DNA from: Bacillota bacterium
Lineage (GTDB): Bacteria; Bacillota; Clostridia; Lachnospirales; Lachnospiraceae
Direction: 5' to 3'
Assembly: GCA_023409535.1 (NCBI GenBank)
Contig: JAEYGZ010000023.1
Span: forward strand, 128,123 to 192,122
DNA: 64,000 bases
Shown: positions 9,440-18,182 of the stretch, piece by piece
How positions within the stretch are numbered: position 1 is the first letter of the stretch
How the letters are laid out: every line of letters begins with the position of its first letter
The notes under the pieces: generated by a model
What the model was told of the DNA's origin: nothing
The model's database searches: none
What the model saw: the letters and a program-made list of their open reading frames with translations, nothing else
Program-made: the position numbers and the translations under genes

Positions 9440-11146
9440 TTACTCCACTTCCTCATTCTCATATGGTAGGTATATTTCTATGCACGCTCCGCTGCTGTTA
9501 CTGAAAAATATGGTCCCCTTCCCCTTATAAATCAGTTCAATCCTCTTCTTTATATTCATAATTCCAATATGCTGCTGATCCTTATTATCCCGGCTTTCGT
9601 TTAATTTTGCAAGGACCTCCTGGGAAAATCCCCCGCCATTATCAATAATAGATACACAGACGAAGGATTCACTGTCATCCTGCAGAAGGGAAACCTTTAC
9701 CGTTATATACTGCTGTTTATTCAGGCTTACTCCGTGTTTTACCGAATTCTCAATAAAAGTCAGGATAAGAAGAGGCGGTATCTTATATTCCAGCAGCTGC
9801 TTATCCACATCCACGGTACAATGGGGAGGATTTGACAGGCTCATCTGCTGAAGGGTGATATAATTGGTCACACTGCCGATTTCCTCCCTGATACTGATAA
9901 AGGAAGGACTATTGCGGAGCATCCCTCTGATGTAATCGGACAGCACCAGTATCATGTCTTGAATCTTTTGGTATTCCATCTGCTTTGCCAGGGCATAGAT
10001 ATTCTTCAAACAGTTTAAATAAAAGTGCGGCTTAATTTGTATCTGCAGGTACTGCATTTCCGTATTTTTTATCTGGATTTCCTTTTCATAGGCGGTAATT
10101 CTCAGCTTCGAGATGGTATCTATCATGGAATTGAAGGTTTCCTTCACCTTGCTGAATTCCTCCGTGCTGAAATTCTCCTCCAAATGCAGCAGGAGATTTC
10201 CTGCCTTAATCTTTTCCATCGTGTTCAAAAGAGACTTTAGCGGGAGAAACAGTGTCTTTCTCATGTAATAATAAGCAATCGGAATCAGCAGGGCAAAAAG
10301 CAGGGACAGCAGCATCAGTACCATCTGCATGTAATCCAGGTAACGAAATACTCCTTTATAGGGATAGATATACAGCTGCCTGATATCGCAGTAAGCCAGC
10401 TCCTTCTGTACCACCATGTATTTCTCGGAGCCAAATCCTGTAATAACGTAATTCTGTTTCTCCGGCATCCTGATATCCAACCCTGCCGGTTCCTTCAGGT
10501 CGCTTATGAGCTCCCCATCCGCCGTTGCAAAGACATATAACCCGTTCTCACTGTACTTCCCGAAATCCTGGGGCTTTTCCGCCAGATCAAAATCATAGAG
10601 GATGCAGGCATAGACCGTGTTATTATTCAGAATTCTCAACATATAATACTTGCCGTCGATGTTCTGTAATTTCCATTCGCCGATGTTTTCCTTATTTTCA
10701 ATAGAATCCAGTATGAATTTCTTGATACTGTCCTTTTGGAAGACAGAGTAGTCATTCTTAGCCTTCCCGTTATAGACCATACGGTAGGCATGAAATTTAT
10801 CCGATATCACTCCCAGGGCCGCTACTCCATCCAGGCCCATACTTAGAAATTCCGTGTAGTCATCGGCAATCTGTTTGATATAAATATAGGAATTCACATC
10901 TCCGGATGCATAATTCAGGCCCAGCATATCCGCATCATTCGCCAGGGAATTGGCCAGATAATACTGGGTCAGGCCAATATCATTTAAAATCTGTTTTTCA
11001 TAAAGGGATATGGTATTTAAATTATTATTTGCGATCTGCTTATCCAGTCCTCTCAGGGAATAAACATTATATAAAACCAATACCGCCAACAACGGTATGA
11101 TAATGACGGCCATTAATATAATGACCCTGCCCTCCAGCTTTTTCAT
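9440..11146 (-). CDS. Sensor histidine kinase, YesM type
   Basis: A 568-residue membrane kinase. Membrane segments are at about residues 8-28 and 270-292, enclosing an extracellular sensor domain; a HAMP-like linker follows. The His_kinase domain has QIQIKPHFYLNCL where most members of the family read close to QINPHFLYNTL; the phospho-acceptor histidine is kept. The ATPase domain has IENSVKH (N box) and DNGGGF (G box). The partner is the regulator at 7826-9439. It likely senses an extracellular sugar or the loaded binding protein. Confidence 0.93.
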   Translation of the reverse strand: MKKLEGRVIILMAVIIIPLLAVLVLYNVYSLRGLDKQIANNNLNTISLYEKQILNDIGLTQYYLANSLANDADMLGLNYASGDVNSYIYIKQIADDYTEFLSMGLDGVAALGVISDKFHAYRMVYNGKAKNDYSVFQKDSIKKFILDSIENKENIGEWKLQNIDGKYYMLRILNNNTVYACILYDFDLAEKPQDFGKYSENGLYVFATADGELISDLKEPAGLDIRMPEKQNYVITGFGSEKYMVVQKELAYCDIRQLYIYPYKGVFRYLDYMQMVLMLLSLLFALLIPIAYYYMRKTLFLPLKSLLNTMEKIKAGNLLLHLEENFSTEEFSKVKETFNSMIDTISKLRITAYEKEIQIKNTEMQYLQIQIKPHFYLNCLKNIYALAKQMEYQKIQDMILVLSDYIRGMLRNSPSFISIREEIGSVTNYITLQQMSLSNPPHCTVDVDKQLLEYKIPPLLILTFIENSVKHGVSLNKQQYITVKVSLLQDDSESFVCVSIIDNGGGFSQEVLAKLNESRDNKDQQHIGIMNIKKRIELIYKGKGTIFFSNSSGACIEIYLPYENEEVE

Positions 11147-11272
11147 TATTTGCTCCTAATATTTACAGTCATTCATCGCTGATATGTATATTGTCCTATG
11201 ACCTAAGATAATTCAATTATAAGTTATATCTACAAAATAACAAGTAAAACTACATGCCAAAATTCTTCCAAT

Positions 11273-11315
11273 AAAATCAGGGAAGGAGATATCTTCTATC
11301 TCCTTCCCTGATTTT
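11273..11315. terminator. Strong terminator at the end of module 2
   Basis: A 19-bp perfect inverted repeat (core CAGGGAAGGAGATA) with a 5-base loop, flanked by AAAA and TTTT so it can act on both strands. It lies 62 bases after the GH3 stop and before the module 1 kinase. Confidence 0.85.
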
Positions 11316-11377
11316 TGCCGATATTGGGCCTGCAGTTATGTTCTTAGGCTTTTACTTTGATGTGATTTTTCATTATA

Positions 11378-13078
11378 CTAGAATTTTGTATCTTCCCTGT
11401 CACAAAAAGGATCTACCGGATTAATTCCTTTGAACCTGCTCTTGCCTGTGATTTTATCAACAACAGCAGCGATAGTGAAATCCGAATCGGAATATGCATT
11501 AATATATGTTTTCATCATAGGAACATCAAGTAAATGGTAGGGGTTGGCAAAACTAATGCACATTGTAGGTATTTCCTGTGTAAACCAGGGCGAATTCGTA
11601 CCGCCCATAGACCCGTTCCATACAAGTCTTATGACCGTATTATTGGAAGCAGTCTGCAAGTCTACGGCATAAATTACAAGATCATATTCCTTTTTCATGT
11701 CTTCAACCATAGCCGGATTATCGGAAAATACCTGCCTTTCAGATGAATCAACCACGGTAAATCCTTCCCTGGTCAATAATGCTTTTAATTTTTCGCGCAG
11801 ATTTTGAGACTTTCCGAACAGTACTTCTCCTTCAATAATATTCAGCGCAATTCTCTTATGTTTTTCCGGAGACAACGGCAGCAGGTTCTGAGTATCCTTA
11901 ACAAGTGTTATTGATTTATCTGCACACTCCCGCGCCCATGCGGCATGTTTTTCACATCCGATAATTTTGAGCGCTTCTTCTCCCTGAATTAATGTGTTTG
12001 CTTTTTGCTTAACATGAAGCTTCAGGGAAGCTTTTAAAGCAAGGATCCTCATTACGGCATCATTCAATCTCTCCTCCGTTATCATTCCATTCTTATACCC
12101 TTCCATCATATAATGGTAGTCTTCTTCAAAGCTTTTATTAAATAATATCATATCGATCCCGGCAGCGATCGATGTCGGGATTGCTTTATTTCTTGGCATA
12201 GCGCAGGTATATCCAAGCATTGTCGATGCATCTGTAACTATCATTCCGTTAAAACCGAGCTTATCCCTTAATAAGCCTTGTACTATGGCTGGAGAAAGCG
12301 TTGCAGGTTTATGCGCCTCCTCTTCGGTTAATTCAGAATTTAGCTTCTTAGCCCATGCAGGCTGAGCAATATGCCCAACCATTACCGTTTGAGCTCCGCT
12401 TTCAATCAGACCACGGTAAACCATTCCATAGGTATTCATCCAATCTTCAGCAGAAAGTGAATTCGTTGTTGTGTGCAGATGCTGGTCCCTCTCATCCACA
12501 CCATCCCCGGGAAAGTGTTTTATTGATACTGCCACACCGGCTTCCCTCGCTCCGCGCATATATGCCCTTCCCATATCCAATACTCTCTTGGCATCATCTC
12601 CGAAGGTACGAAGATTTGTGATTGGGTTTCTAAAATTCATATCAATATCTACGACCGGCGCAAAGGACCAATTACAGCCTGCAGCAGCTCCTTCCATACA
12701 GGATACATATCCCAGCCGATATGCTTCTTCCGCATCACCGGTTGCTGCAACCTGCATATTCATACCATAATACGTGCCCTGATCCGTAATCCCGTTTCCG
12801 CCAGCTTCCAGGTTGGCAGCCAATAAAAGCGGTATCCGGGCATTATCCTGAATATATTTATGAATTTCTCTGATCTCATCCACCGGTCCTTTTCGATACA
12901 TTATTCCGGCAATATTTTTATCAACCATTTTTTTGATAACCGCTTTGTCTGATGTAAAGCCTACCGGACAAAATAATTGGCCTATCTTATCCTCCAAAGT
13001 CATTGAGTTAATTGTATCCTCTACCCATTTGATATCAGTCTCATCCAAATAAAAAGGACGTGCTTTTAAATTTATCAT
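11378..13078 (-). CDS. GH3 glycoside hydrolase, NagZ-like
   Basis: A 566-residue cytoplasmic GH3 enzyme with the N-terminal TIM barrel and the C-terminal alpha/beta sandwich. KHFPGDGVDERDQHLHTTT corresponds to the NagZ-type loop KHFPGHG...DxH; the Asp-x-His pair that serves as acid/base in beta-N-acetylglucosaminidases is present (RDQH). The nucleophile aspartate is in MIVTDAS. This points to a beta-N-acetylhexosaminidase-type mechanism rather than a classic GH3 beta-glucosidase. It is the last gene of module 2, so the imported sugar may contain N-acetylglucosamine. A TGGAGG site precedes the ATG. A hairpin separates it from the permease gene. Confidence 0.88.
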   Translation of the reverse strand: MINLKARPFYLDETDIKWVEDTINSMTLEDKIGQLFCPVGFTSDKAVIKKMVDKNIAGIMYRKGPVDEIREIHKYIQDNARIPLLLAANLEAGGNGITDQGTYYGMNMQVAATGDAEEAYRLGYVSCMEGAAAGCNWSFAPVVDIDMNFRNPITNLRTFGDDAKRVLDMGRAYMRGAREAGVAVSIKHFPGDGVDERDQHLHTTTNSLSAEDWMNTYGMVYRGLIESGAQTVMVGHIAQPAWAKKLNSELTEEEAHKPATLSPAIVQGLLRDKLGFNGMIVTDASTMLGYTCAMPRNKAIPTSIAAGIDMILFNKSFEEDYHYMMEGYKNGMITEERLNDAVMRILALKASLKLHVKQKANTLIQGEEALKIIGCEKHAAWARECADKSITLVKDTQNLLPLSPEKHKRIALNIIEGEVLFGKSQNLREKLKALLTREGFTVVDSSERQVFSDNPAMVEDMKKEYDLVIYAVDLQTASNNTVIRLVWNGSMGGTNSPWFTQEIPTMCISFANPYHLLDVPMMKTYINAYSDSDFTIAAVVDKITGKSRFKGINPVDPFCDREDTKF

Positions 13079-13100
13079 ATTCTACCTCCAAAATAATTTG

Positions 13101-13140
13101 TAACCGGCTGTTATAAATCCTTCGATTTTACAGCCGGCTA
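13101..13140 (-). terminator. Intercistronic hairpin, permease/GH3 gap
   Basis: Eleven-base arms (TAACCGGCTGT and ACAGCCGGCTA, one mismatch at the base) with an 18-base loop lie in the 69-base gap. It lacks a strong uridine tract; it is probably a partial terminator or an mRNA end-protecting stem. Confidence 0.5.
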
Positions 13141-13147
13141 CTTGATC

Positions 13148-14038
13148 CTATCCTTTTACGGCACCTAATGCGATACCTTTAATAAAATACTTTTGTACGA
13201 AAGGATATATCACTAATATAGGGACAATACCAATAACTGCGATTGCCATTCTTACGGTAGCCTGCGGTATACTTGCGGCTACATTTGAATTGATGGCCGA
13301 AGACGGATTACTGGATAAAAACTGAATGTTTTTCATCATATTATTCAACAGCTGCTGTATACTATATAATCTGTTGTCAGTGACATAGTATAACCCGTTC
13401 TGCCAGTCATTCCAGTAGGCAACCCCAATGAATAAACCAACGGTAGCTATGATCGGTTTCGTCAGAGGCAATACCACTCTGGCAAAGATCCTGAATTCAC
13501 CGGCCCCGTCAATTTTTGCAGCCTCTGTTAAAGAAGCCGGTACGTTATTCTGTATAAAGGTTCTGACTAAAATAACATTAAAGGCATTCAGCAAAAGTCC
13601 GGGAATAATTAATGCCAGCATAGTATTCTTTAAATGCAGATAATTTGTGTACATAATATAGGTCGGAACTATTCCGCCGTTAAACAGCATTGTAAAGAAT
13701 ATATAAAAGGAAAAAAAGGTCTTTCCCGGAAAGGATGGCTTTGCTAAAACATAAGCATATAATAGTGTCAGGATAATTGCTGTCGCTGAACCGATGATCG
13801 TTATACCTACAGTGATTCCATAAGCATTGAAGATCTGCATCTTCTCTCTCCAGATATAGGCATATGCTTCCAGCGTGAAATCTTTCGGTATCAGTGAATA
13901 TCCCGATCTGATAATTGATTCATTACTTGAGAGTGAAGTTATCACAAGCAAAAGAAATGGAATTAAGGCGCACAATGTTATTATGACCATGATGCTGTTT
14001 GCTATTGTTTGAAAATACTTTCCGCTATTTTTCAACAT
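13148..14038 (-). CDS. CUT1 carbohydrate ABC permease, YtcP/LplC type
   Basis: A 296-residue permease with about six membrane segments and the EAA motif EAAKIDGAGEFRIFARVVLP. The C-terminal KGIALGAVKG matches its paralogues at 4226 and 20170. An open frame extends to 14089 inside the preceding permease gene, but the ATG at 14038 with AGGAGG just upstream gives the usual N-terminus; a TTG three bases further has better spacing and cannot be excluded. It lies eight bases after the partner permease and probably works with the same shared ATPase as module 1. Confidence 0.92.
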   Translation of the reverse strand: MLKNSGKYFQTIANSIMVIITLCALIPFLLLVITSLSSNESIIRSGYSLIPKDFTLEAYAYIWREKMQIFNAYGITVGITIIGSATAIILTLLYAYVLAKPSFPGKTFFSFYIFFTMLFNGGIVPTYIMYTNYLHLKNTMLALIIPGLLLNAFNVILVRTFIQNNVPASLTEAAKIDGAGEFRIFARVVLPLTKPIIATVGLFIGVAYWNDWQNGLYYVTDNRLYSIQQLLNNMMKNIQFLSSNPSSAINSNVAASIPQATVRMAIAVIGIVPILVIYPFVQKYFIKGIALGAVKG

Positions 14039-14046
14039 TGCACCTC

Positions 14047-14961
14047 CTAAAATAATGCATTTTCCGCACTGTATTTTTTCGTAAACCAATTAGCCAGCAA
14101 TACCAGCAAAAAGCCTACAAATGACTGGTAAACACCTGCTGCTGACGACATGCTGATATCACCCAGGGTCATAAGTCCTCTGAACACATACGTATCTATG
14201 GTGTTGGTTGCATCCATCAAAGCGCCTGAATTTAAGGGTACCTGATAAAACAAACCAAAATCCGAATAAAATATGCGCCCGATCTGCAATAAAAGCATTG
14301 TAATTACTGTCGGTTTTATCAAAGGCAATGTAATATACCTGATTTGCTTTAGCTTGCTGGTTCCGTCAATTGCTGCCGCCTCATACAGTTCCTGGTCGAT
14401 ACCAAGGATGGAAGCCAGATAAATGATAGCACTATACCCCAGACTCTTCCAGACGTTGATAAAAGTCAGGATTATTGGCCAATATTTTGGTTCCGTATAC
14501 CAGGAAACCGGGTTTATTCCTAATTGCTTCAATACCCCATTGATAAATCCTGTTTCATTACTTAGAAATGCATAAGCCAAATAGCTCACGATAACATAAG
14601 AGATCAAAAAAGGTAAAAGAATCATGGTCTGATAAAGCTTAACACATTTTCTGCTTCTTATTTCACTCAGTAAAATAGCTACCAATACGGAAAATACTAA
14701 AGTCGTAATAATAAATACCGTATTATATAAAATAGTATTTCTAGTAATAAGAAATGCATCAGGTGATTTAAATAGGAATTCAAAATTGGATAGTCCCGCC
14801 CAATCACTCTTAAGAATGCCTTTTCTAAAATCCAGATTCTTGAACGCTATAATAATTCCGGCCATTGGAATATAGTTGTTAATTAAAATATATAGGAACC
14901 CCGGAAACAGCATAATATACAGGGGAATATATTTTATAAGCTTCTTCTTAAAAGCTGTCAC
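14047..14961 (-). CDS. CUT1 carbohydrate ABC permease, LplB type
   Basis: A 304-residue permease starting with GTG at 14961 behind an AAGGAG site. It carries the family segment YIPMAGIIIAFKNLDFRKG and the EAA motif EAAAIDGTSKLKQIRYITLP. It is clearly paralogous to 5118-6059 and more distant from 21052-21978. It lies 11 bases after the lipoprotein stop. Confidence 0.93.
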   Translation of the reverse strand: MTAFKKKLIKYIPLYIMLFPGFLYILINNYIPMAGIIIAFKNLDFRKGILKSDWAGLSNFEFLFKSPDAFLITRNTILYNTVFIITTLVFSVLVAILLSEIRSRKCVKLYQTMILLPFLISYVIVSYLAYAFLSNETGFINGVLKQLGINPVSWYTEPKYWPIILTFINVWKSLGYSAIIYLASILGIDQELYEAAAIDGTSKLKQIRYITLPLIKPTVITMLLLQIGRIFYSDFGLFYQVPLNSGALMDATNTIDTYVFRGLMTLGDISMSSAAGVYQSFVGFLLVLLANWFTKKYSAENALF

Positions 14962-14972
14962 GATACCACTCC

Positions 14973-16520
14973 TTATTTACTTTTCACCCATGCATCAATT
15001 TGAGTCTGCATATCTTCTATTACATTTTGAATCCCTGCCGACTCGAGCTCAGAATTGAACTTTTCCAGCGTTTCGTCCACATCGGCCATACCGGATTCCA
15101 GAATAGCGCAGTATTTATTTTTTACATTTGTGATTGCTGTTATTTCATTCCTTATTTTGGATGCATCATACGTAAATCCATAAAGTGAAGATTTCTTCGC
15201 ACTGTTATTAAACTCCGTAAGGTCGGCCCAGATGGTCGGAGAATCTGTTTCCCAGGTATGTGCAATTGCCGCATTTCCGGTAATCCATGCCTGATTTGTA
15301 TACCCTACCGTACTGCCGTCCTGTCCGTCAAGAAATCCGATAACCCCCTGTTCCGCGTCTTTCACCTGGTAGTCAAGACCTTCCACTCCATAGAAGAATA
15401 AATTTTGTATATCCGGATCTGAATAAAGCAGGTTAAGAAAAGCAAGTGCTTTTTCCGGATTTTCACATGCGGTCGGTACTGTCCATTGTGCCATGGAAAC
15501 ATTACTCGTGGTAAGTATGCTGCTTCCTATATTGACCCCTACCATTTCTTTCCCGTTATTATTTGACTCTTGTGTTATAAATCCGGGATACATGGTCGAA
15601 ACAATATAGCCAAATGCATTTCCTGCAGAAATAAGACTGTTTCGGGTCTCAGTATTAATTGCCGCATCAGGTAAAAAGTATCCTTTTTGATTCCAATCAT
15701 ATGCCCGCCGGCAAATTTCCTTATATTCCTCTGTAGCATAAATATTAACCACCTTCGCATCCGCAGACGAGTATGAAATTCCTACTCCGGACTGGATTTC
15801 ATCCAGCTGCGAGAGAATTATTCCATTTAATACTCCGTAGCTTACATTACCGGGTACCATCAGATTCATGTCAGGATAAGCTGCTTTAACTTCAGCAAAA
15901 ATCTCTTCCATATCATCCCAATTTTGTACAGTTGAAATATCCAGTCCAAGGTCATCGATAATATCCTTACGGGCTACAAAACCGGAGCCTAAAGCAAGAT
16001 TATGAAAAGTCGGTAAGCCATACAGTTCGCCTCCCATATAGCAGGCATCCGTAAAATCTCCCATTGCCGCAAGTGCATCCGGTGCATACTCCTGAACCAG
16101 ATCCGTAATCGGCTGAAGTTGTCCTTTTGTGATATAATTTGCGATTTGGACACCGAAAAGTAAATCTATTTTTTCATTGCTGGAAAGCATTAAATTATAT
16201 TGATCCATCATTGCTCCCCATTCAATGATCTTCAGCGTTACGTGCGCGTCCATTTTTTCTTTTACTTTGACGTTTATCGCATCCTGTACTGCCTGAAGAT
16301 CAGCCGGCGCTGAGCTGCTGCCGGGATATACAACCACCAATTCCGTATCCTTACCGTCTTTTAGAACCGATGGTGTACCGGTTGTTTCTTTATCAGCTCC
16401 CGGTGACGATGCAGTTTCATTATCTGAGGGTGAAGCGCCATCATTTTTACTTTTGCATGCAGTCATTAAAACCATTGCAAGAATAAGAACTAAAACCAAT
16501 ATGTTATTTCTTTTTTTCAT
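14973..16520 (-). CDS. Carbohydrate ABC substrate-binding lipoprotein (module 2)
   Basis: A 515-residue lipoprotein with signal peptide MKKRNNILVLVLILAMVLMTAC (lipobox MTAC) and a Ser/Thr/Asp-rich linker to about residue 50. It is related to the module 1 protein: both share the DLLFG/DLFYA strand and the NxxxxxHTWE/HPWE segment near the C-terminus. An AGGAGG site precedes the ATG. A T-run hairpin between it and the response regulator gene suggests separate control of this gene. The ligand may include N-acetylglucosamine, inferred from the GH3 enzyme in the operon. Confidence 0.92.
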   Translation of the reverse strand: MKKRNNILVLVLILAMVLMTACKSKNDGASPSDNETASSPGADKETTGTPSVLKDGKDTELVVVYPGSSSAPADLQAVQDAINVKVKEKMDAHVTLKIIEWGAMMDQYNLMLSSNEKIDLLFGVQIANYITKGQLQPITDLVQEYAPDALAAMGDFTDACYMGGELYGLPTFHNLALGSGFVARKDIIDDLGLDISTVQNWDDMEEIFAEVKAAYPDMNLMVPGNVSYGVLNGIILSQLDEIQSGVGISYSSADAKVVNIYATEEYKEICRRAYDWNQKGYFLPDAAINTETRNSLISAGNAFGYIVSTMYPGFITQESNNNGKEMVGVNIGSSILTTSNVSMAQWTVPTACENPEKALAFLNLLYSDPDIQNLFFYGVEGLDYQVKDAEQGVIGFLDGQDGSTVGYTNQAWITGNAAIAHTWETDSPTIWADLTEFNNSAKKSSLYGFTYDASKIRNEITAITNVKNKYCAILESGMADVDETLEKFNSELESAGIQNVIEDMQTQIDAWVKSK

Positions 16521-16543
16521 ATGATTTCCTCCTAAAAAATTAA

Positions 16544-16563
16544 TAGCATCATTAATGATGCTA
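16544..16563 (-). terminator. Palindromic terminator between regulator and transporter
   Basis: A perfect 20-base palindrome (TAGCATCATTAATGATGCTA) is followed on the minus strand by ATTAATTTTTT just before the lipoprotein ribosome binding site. It is 68 bases after the regulator stop. It most likely ends the two-component transcript, or acts as an attenuator in the lipoprotein leader. Confidence 0.65.
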
Positions 16564-16631
16564 TCATTTTAAATAATATAAAATTAACTAACAAGAACAT
16601 AAGCGACTTCAAATATAACAAAACAGACTTG

Positions 16632-18182
16632 TTATTTTCCAATATTCCTGAATTCCTGCGGTGTTATTCCTGCTATCTTTTTAAAAATCTTCGAAAAATA
16701 TGCCGGAGATTCGTAGCCAATCTCCAAGCTGATATCACTGATCGTTTTGTTCGTTTTATTCAGCAATTCTTTCGCTCTTTGAATTCTGTAATATTGAATG
16801 TACTCCATAAGAGAATATCCTGTAGCTGCTTTAAAAATCCTGTTAAAATAATCTGTATTTAAATGCACCATCTGTTCTATATCTTCCCGATTAATTGATT
16901 CATTATAATGCTTTTCCAAATATTTTTTTACATGCTCAATCCCTGTTTCCGGTCTTTGGGACTTAATCATATTAATATAATTATCTACAAGCTTTTCAAC
17001 CCATAATCTCATTTTAGATATAGAATCCGACGCTGTTTCAAATAATCTTAATCCTTCACTATTTTCATTAAATTCCAAAACACCATCATTATCCGTAATT
17101 TTATAATATAAACGTAAAAATTCCTGTTGATAAAGAAGCAGATAATTTTTGTCGACATAATTGAGCCTGGAGGCTTGTTTCAGTTCAGTTTGCAAATTGT
17201 AAATAATATGATTTTTATTCATTTCTCTCAGTATGAATTCCCACTTTTTTCTGTCAAAAATCATCTGAACTTCATTTTCCCGGCTGATATCCTTCTCTAT
17301 ATAAAATAACTCTCCAGTATCCTCTGTAGAATAATTTGCCTTTTCTATCAATAAATCATAATAAGTTGAAATCTGCTCAACCTTTACATCCATAAGAACA
17401 TAAGCACTTAAGGAATATTTCAAAAATTTTGTCACAGCATCTTGATATGCTCTGACCATCTCCTCAATCCTGATTTTAGAAACTGCGGCATCAATAATAA
17501 AAAGCGGTGAATAATCCAGACATAGGGTAATGGCATCCTGAAATAATTCTTCCGCAATATTAACAAATGCAAATTTTATAATCTTTCCATCCTCCTTTAA
17601 TCTTTTTTCATCTTTACAGTAAAATAATATCATTGTCTTATTTTTTATTTCATTTGTATTTAATCCTATCCGCCCAATTTCTTTGATAATTGAATTTTCA
17701 GTGGATTGGATTTCTTCCAGTATGAGTTCCTTAATTAAAATTTTCATAGTCTTTTGTCTATCAGATATTTCATTTTCACCATATTTTATATACTTTTCAT
17801 TAATTCGCTGCTTATTAATTTTGTCAACCGCATCAGTAAGTGTTTTTCTCAAATCATCAAATGCAACCGGTTTTAGGAGATACTTATTTACTTCAAGCTC
17901 AATGGCATCCTTCGCATAGCTAAAGTCCGGAAAGGATGTCAGTATAATATTGATGACAAAAGGGTATTCCGCCCGTACCCAACGCAACAGATCCAAACCG
18001 CTTTCCTGCGGCATTTCAATATCACATATTAAAATATCAACATCATTTTCTGATAGTATTTTTCTCGCTTCCTGAGCATTGTAGGCGCCAAACACCTGTG
18101 TAATACCAATATTTACCCAGTCAATTGCCTGTCTCAGTATATCTATCATTATTACTTCATCATCTACCAATAAAATGTTCAT
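16632..18182 (-). CDS. Response regulator with AraC-type output, YesN type
   Basis: A 516-residue regulator with an N-terminal receiver (MNILLVDDEV; acceptor Asp in ILICDIEMP), a long helical middle and a C-terminal AraC double helix-turn-helix (EIGYESPAYFSKIFKKIAGITP). Its ATG overlaps the kinase stop by four bases (ATGA), so the pair is translationally coupled. It likely drives module 2. It is AT-richer in codon choice than the module 1 homologue. Confidence 0.93.
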   Translation of the reverse strand: MNILLVDDEVIMIDILRQAIDWVNIGITQVFGAYNAQEARKILSENDVDILICDIEMPQESGLDLLRWVRAEYPFVINIILTSFPDFSYAKDAIELEVNKYLLKPVAFDDLRKTLTDAVDKINKQRINEKYIKYGENEISDRQKTMKILIKELILEEIQSTENSIIKEIGRIGLNTNEIKNKTMILFYCKDEKRLKEDGKIIKFAFVNIAEELFQDAITLCLDYSPLFIIDAAVSKIRIEEMVRAYQDAVTKFLKYSLSAYVLMDVKVEQISTYYDLLIEKANYSTEDTGELFYIEKDISRENEVQMIFDRKKWEFILREMNKNHIIYNLQTELKQASRLNYVDKNYLLLYQQEFLRLYYKITDNDGVLEFNENSEGLRLFETASDSISKMRLWVEKLVDNYINMIKSQRPETGIEHVKKYLEKHYNESINREDIEQMVHLNTDYFNRIFKAATGYSLMEYIQYYRIQRAKELLNKTNKTISDISLEIGYESPAYFSKIFKKIAGITPQEFRNIGK

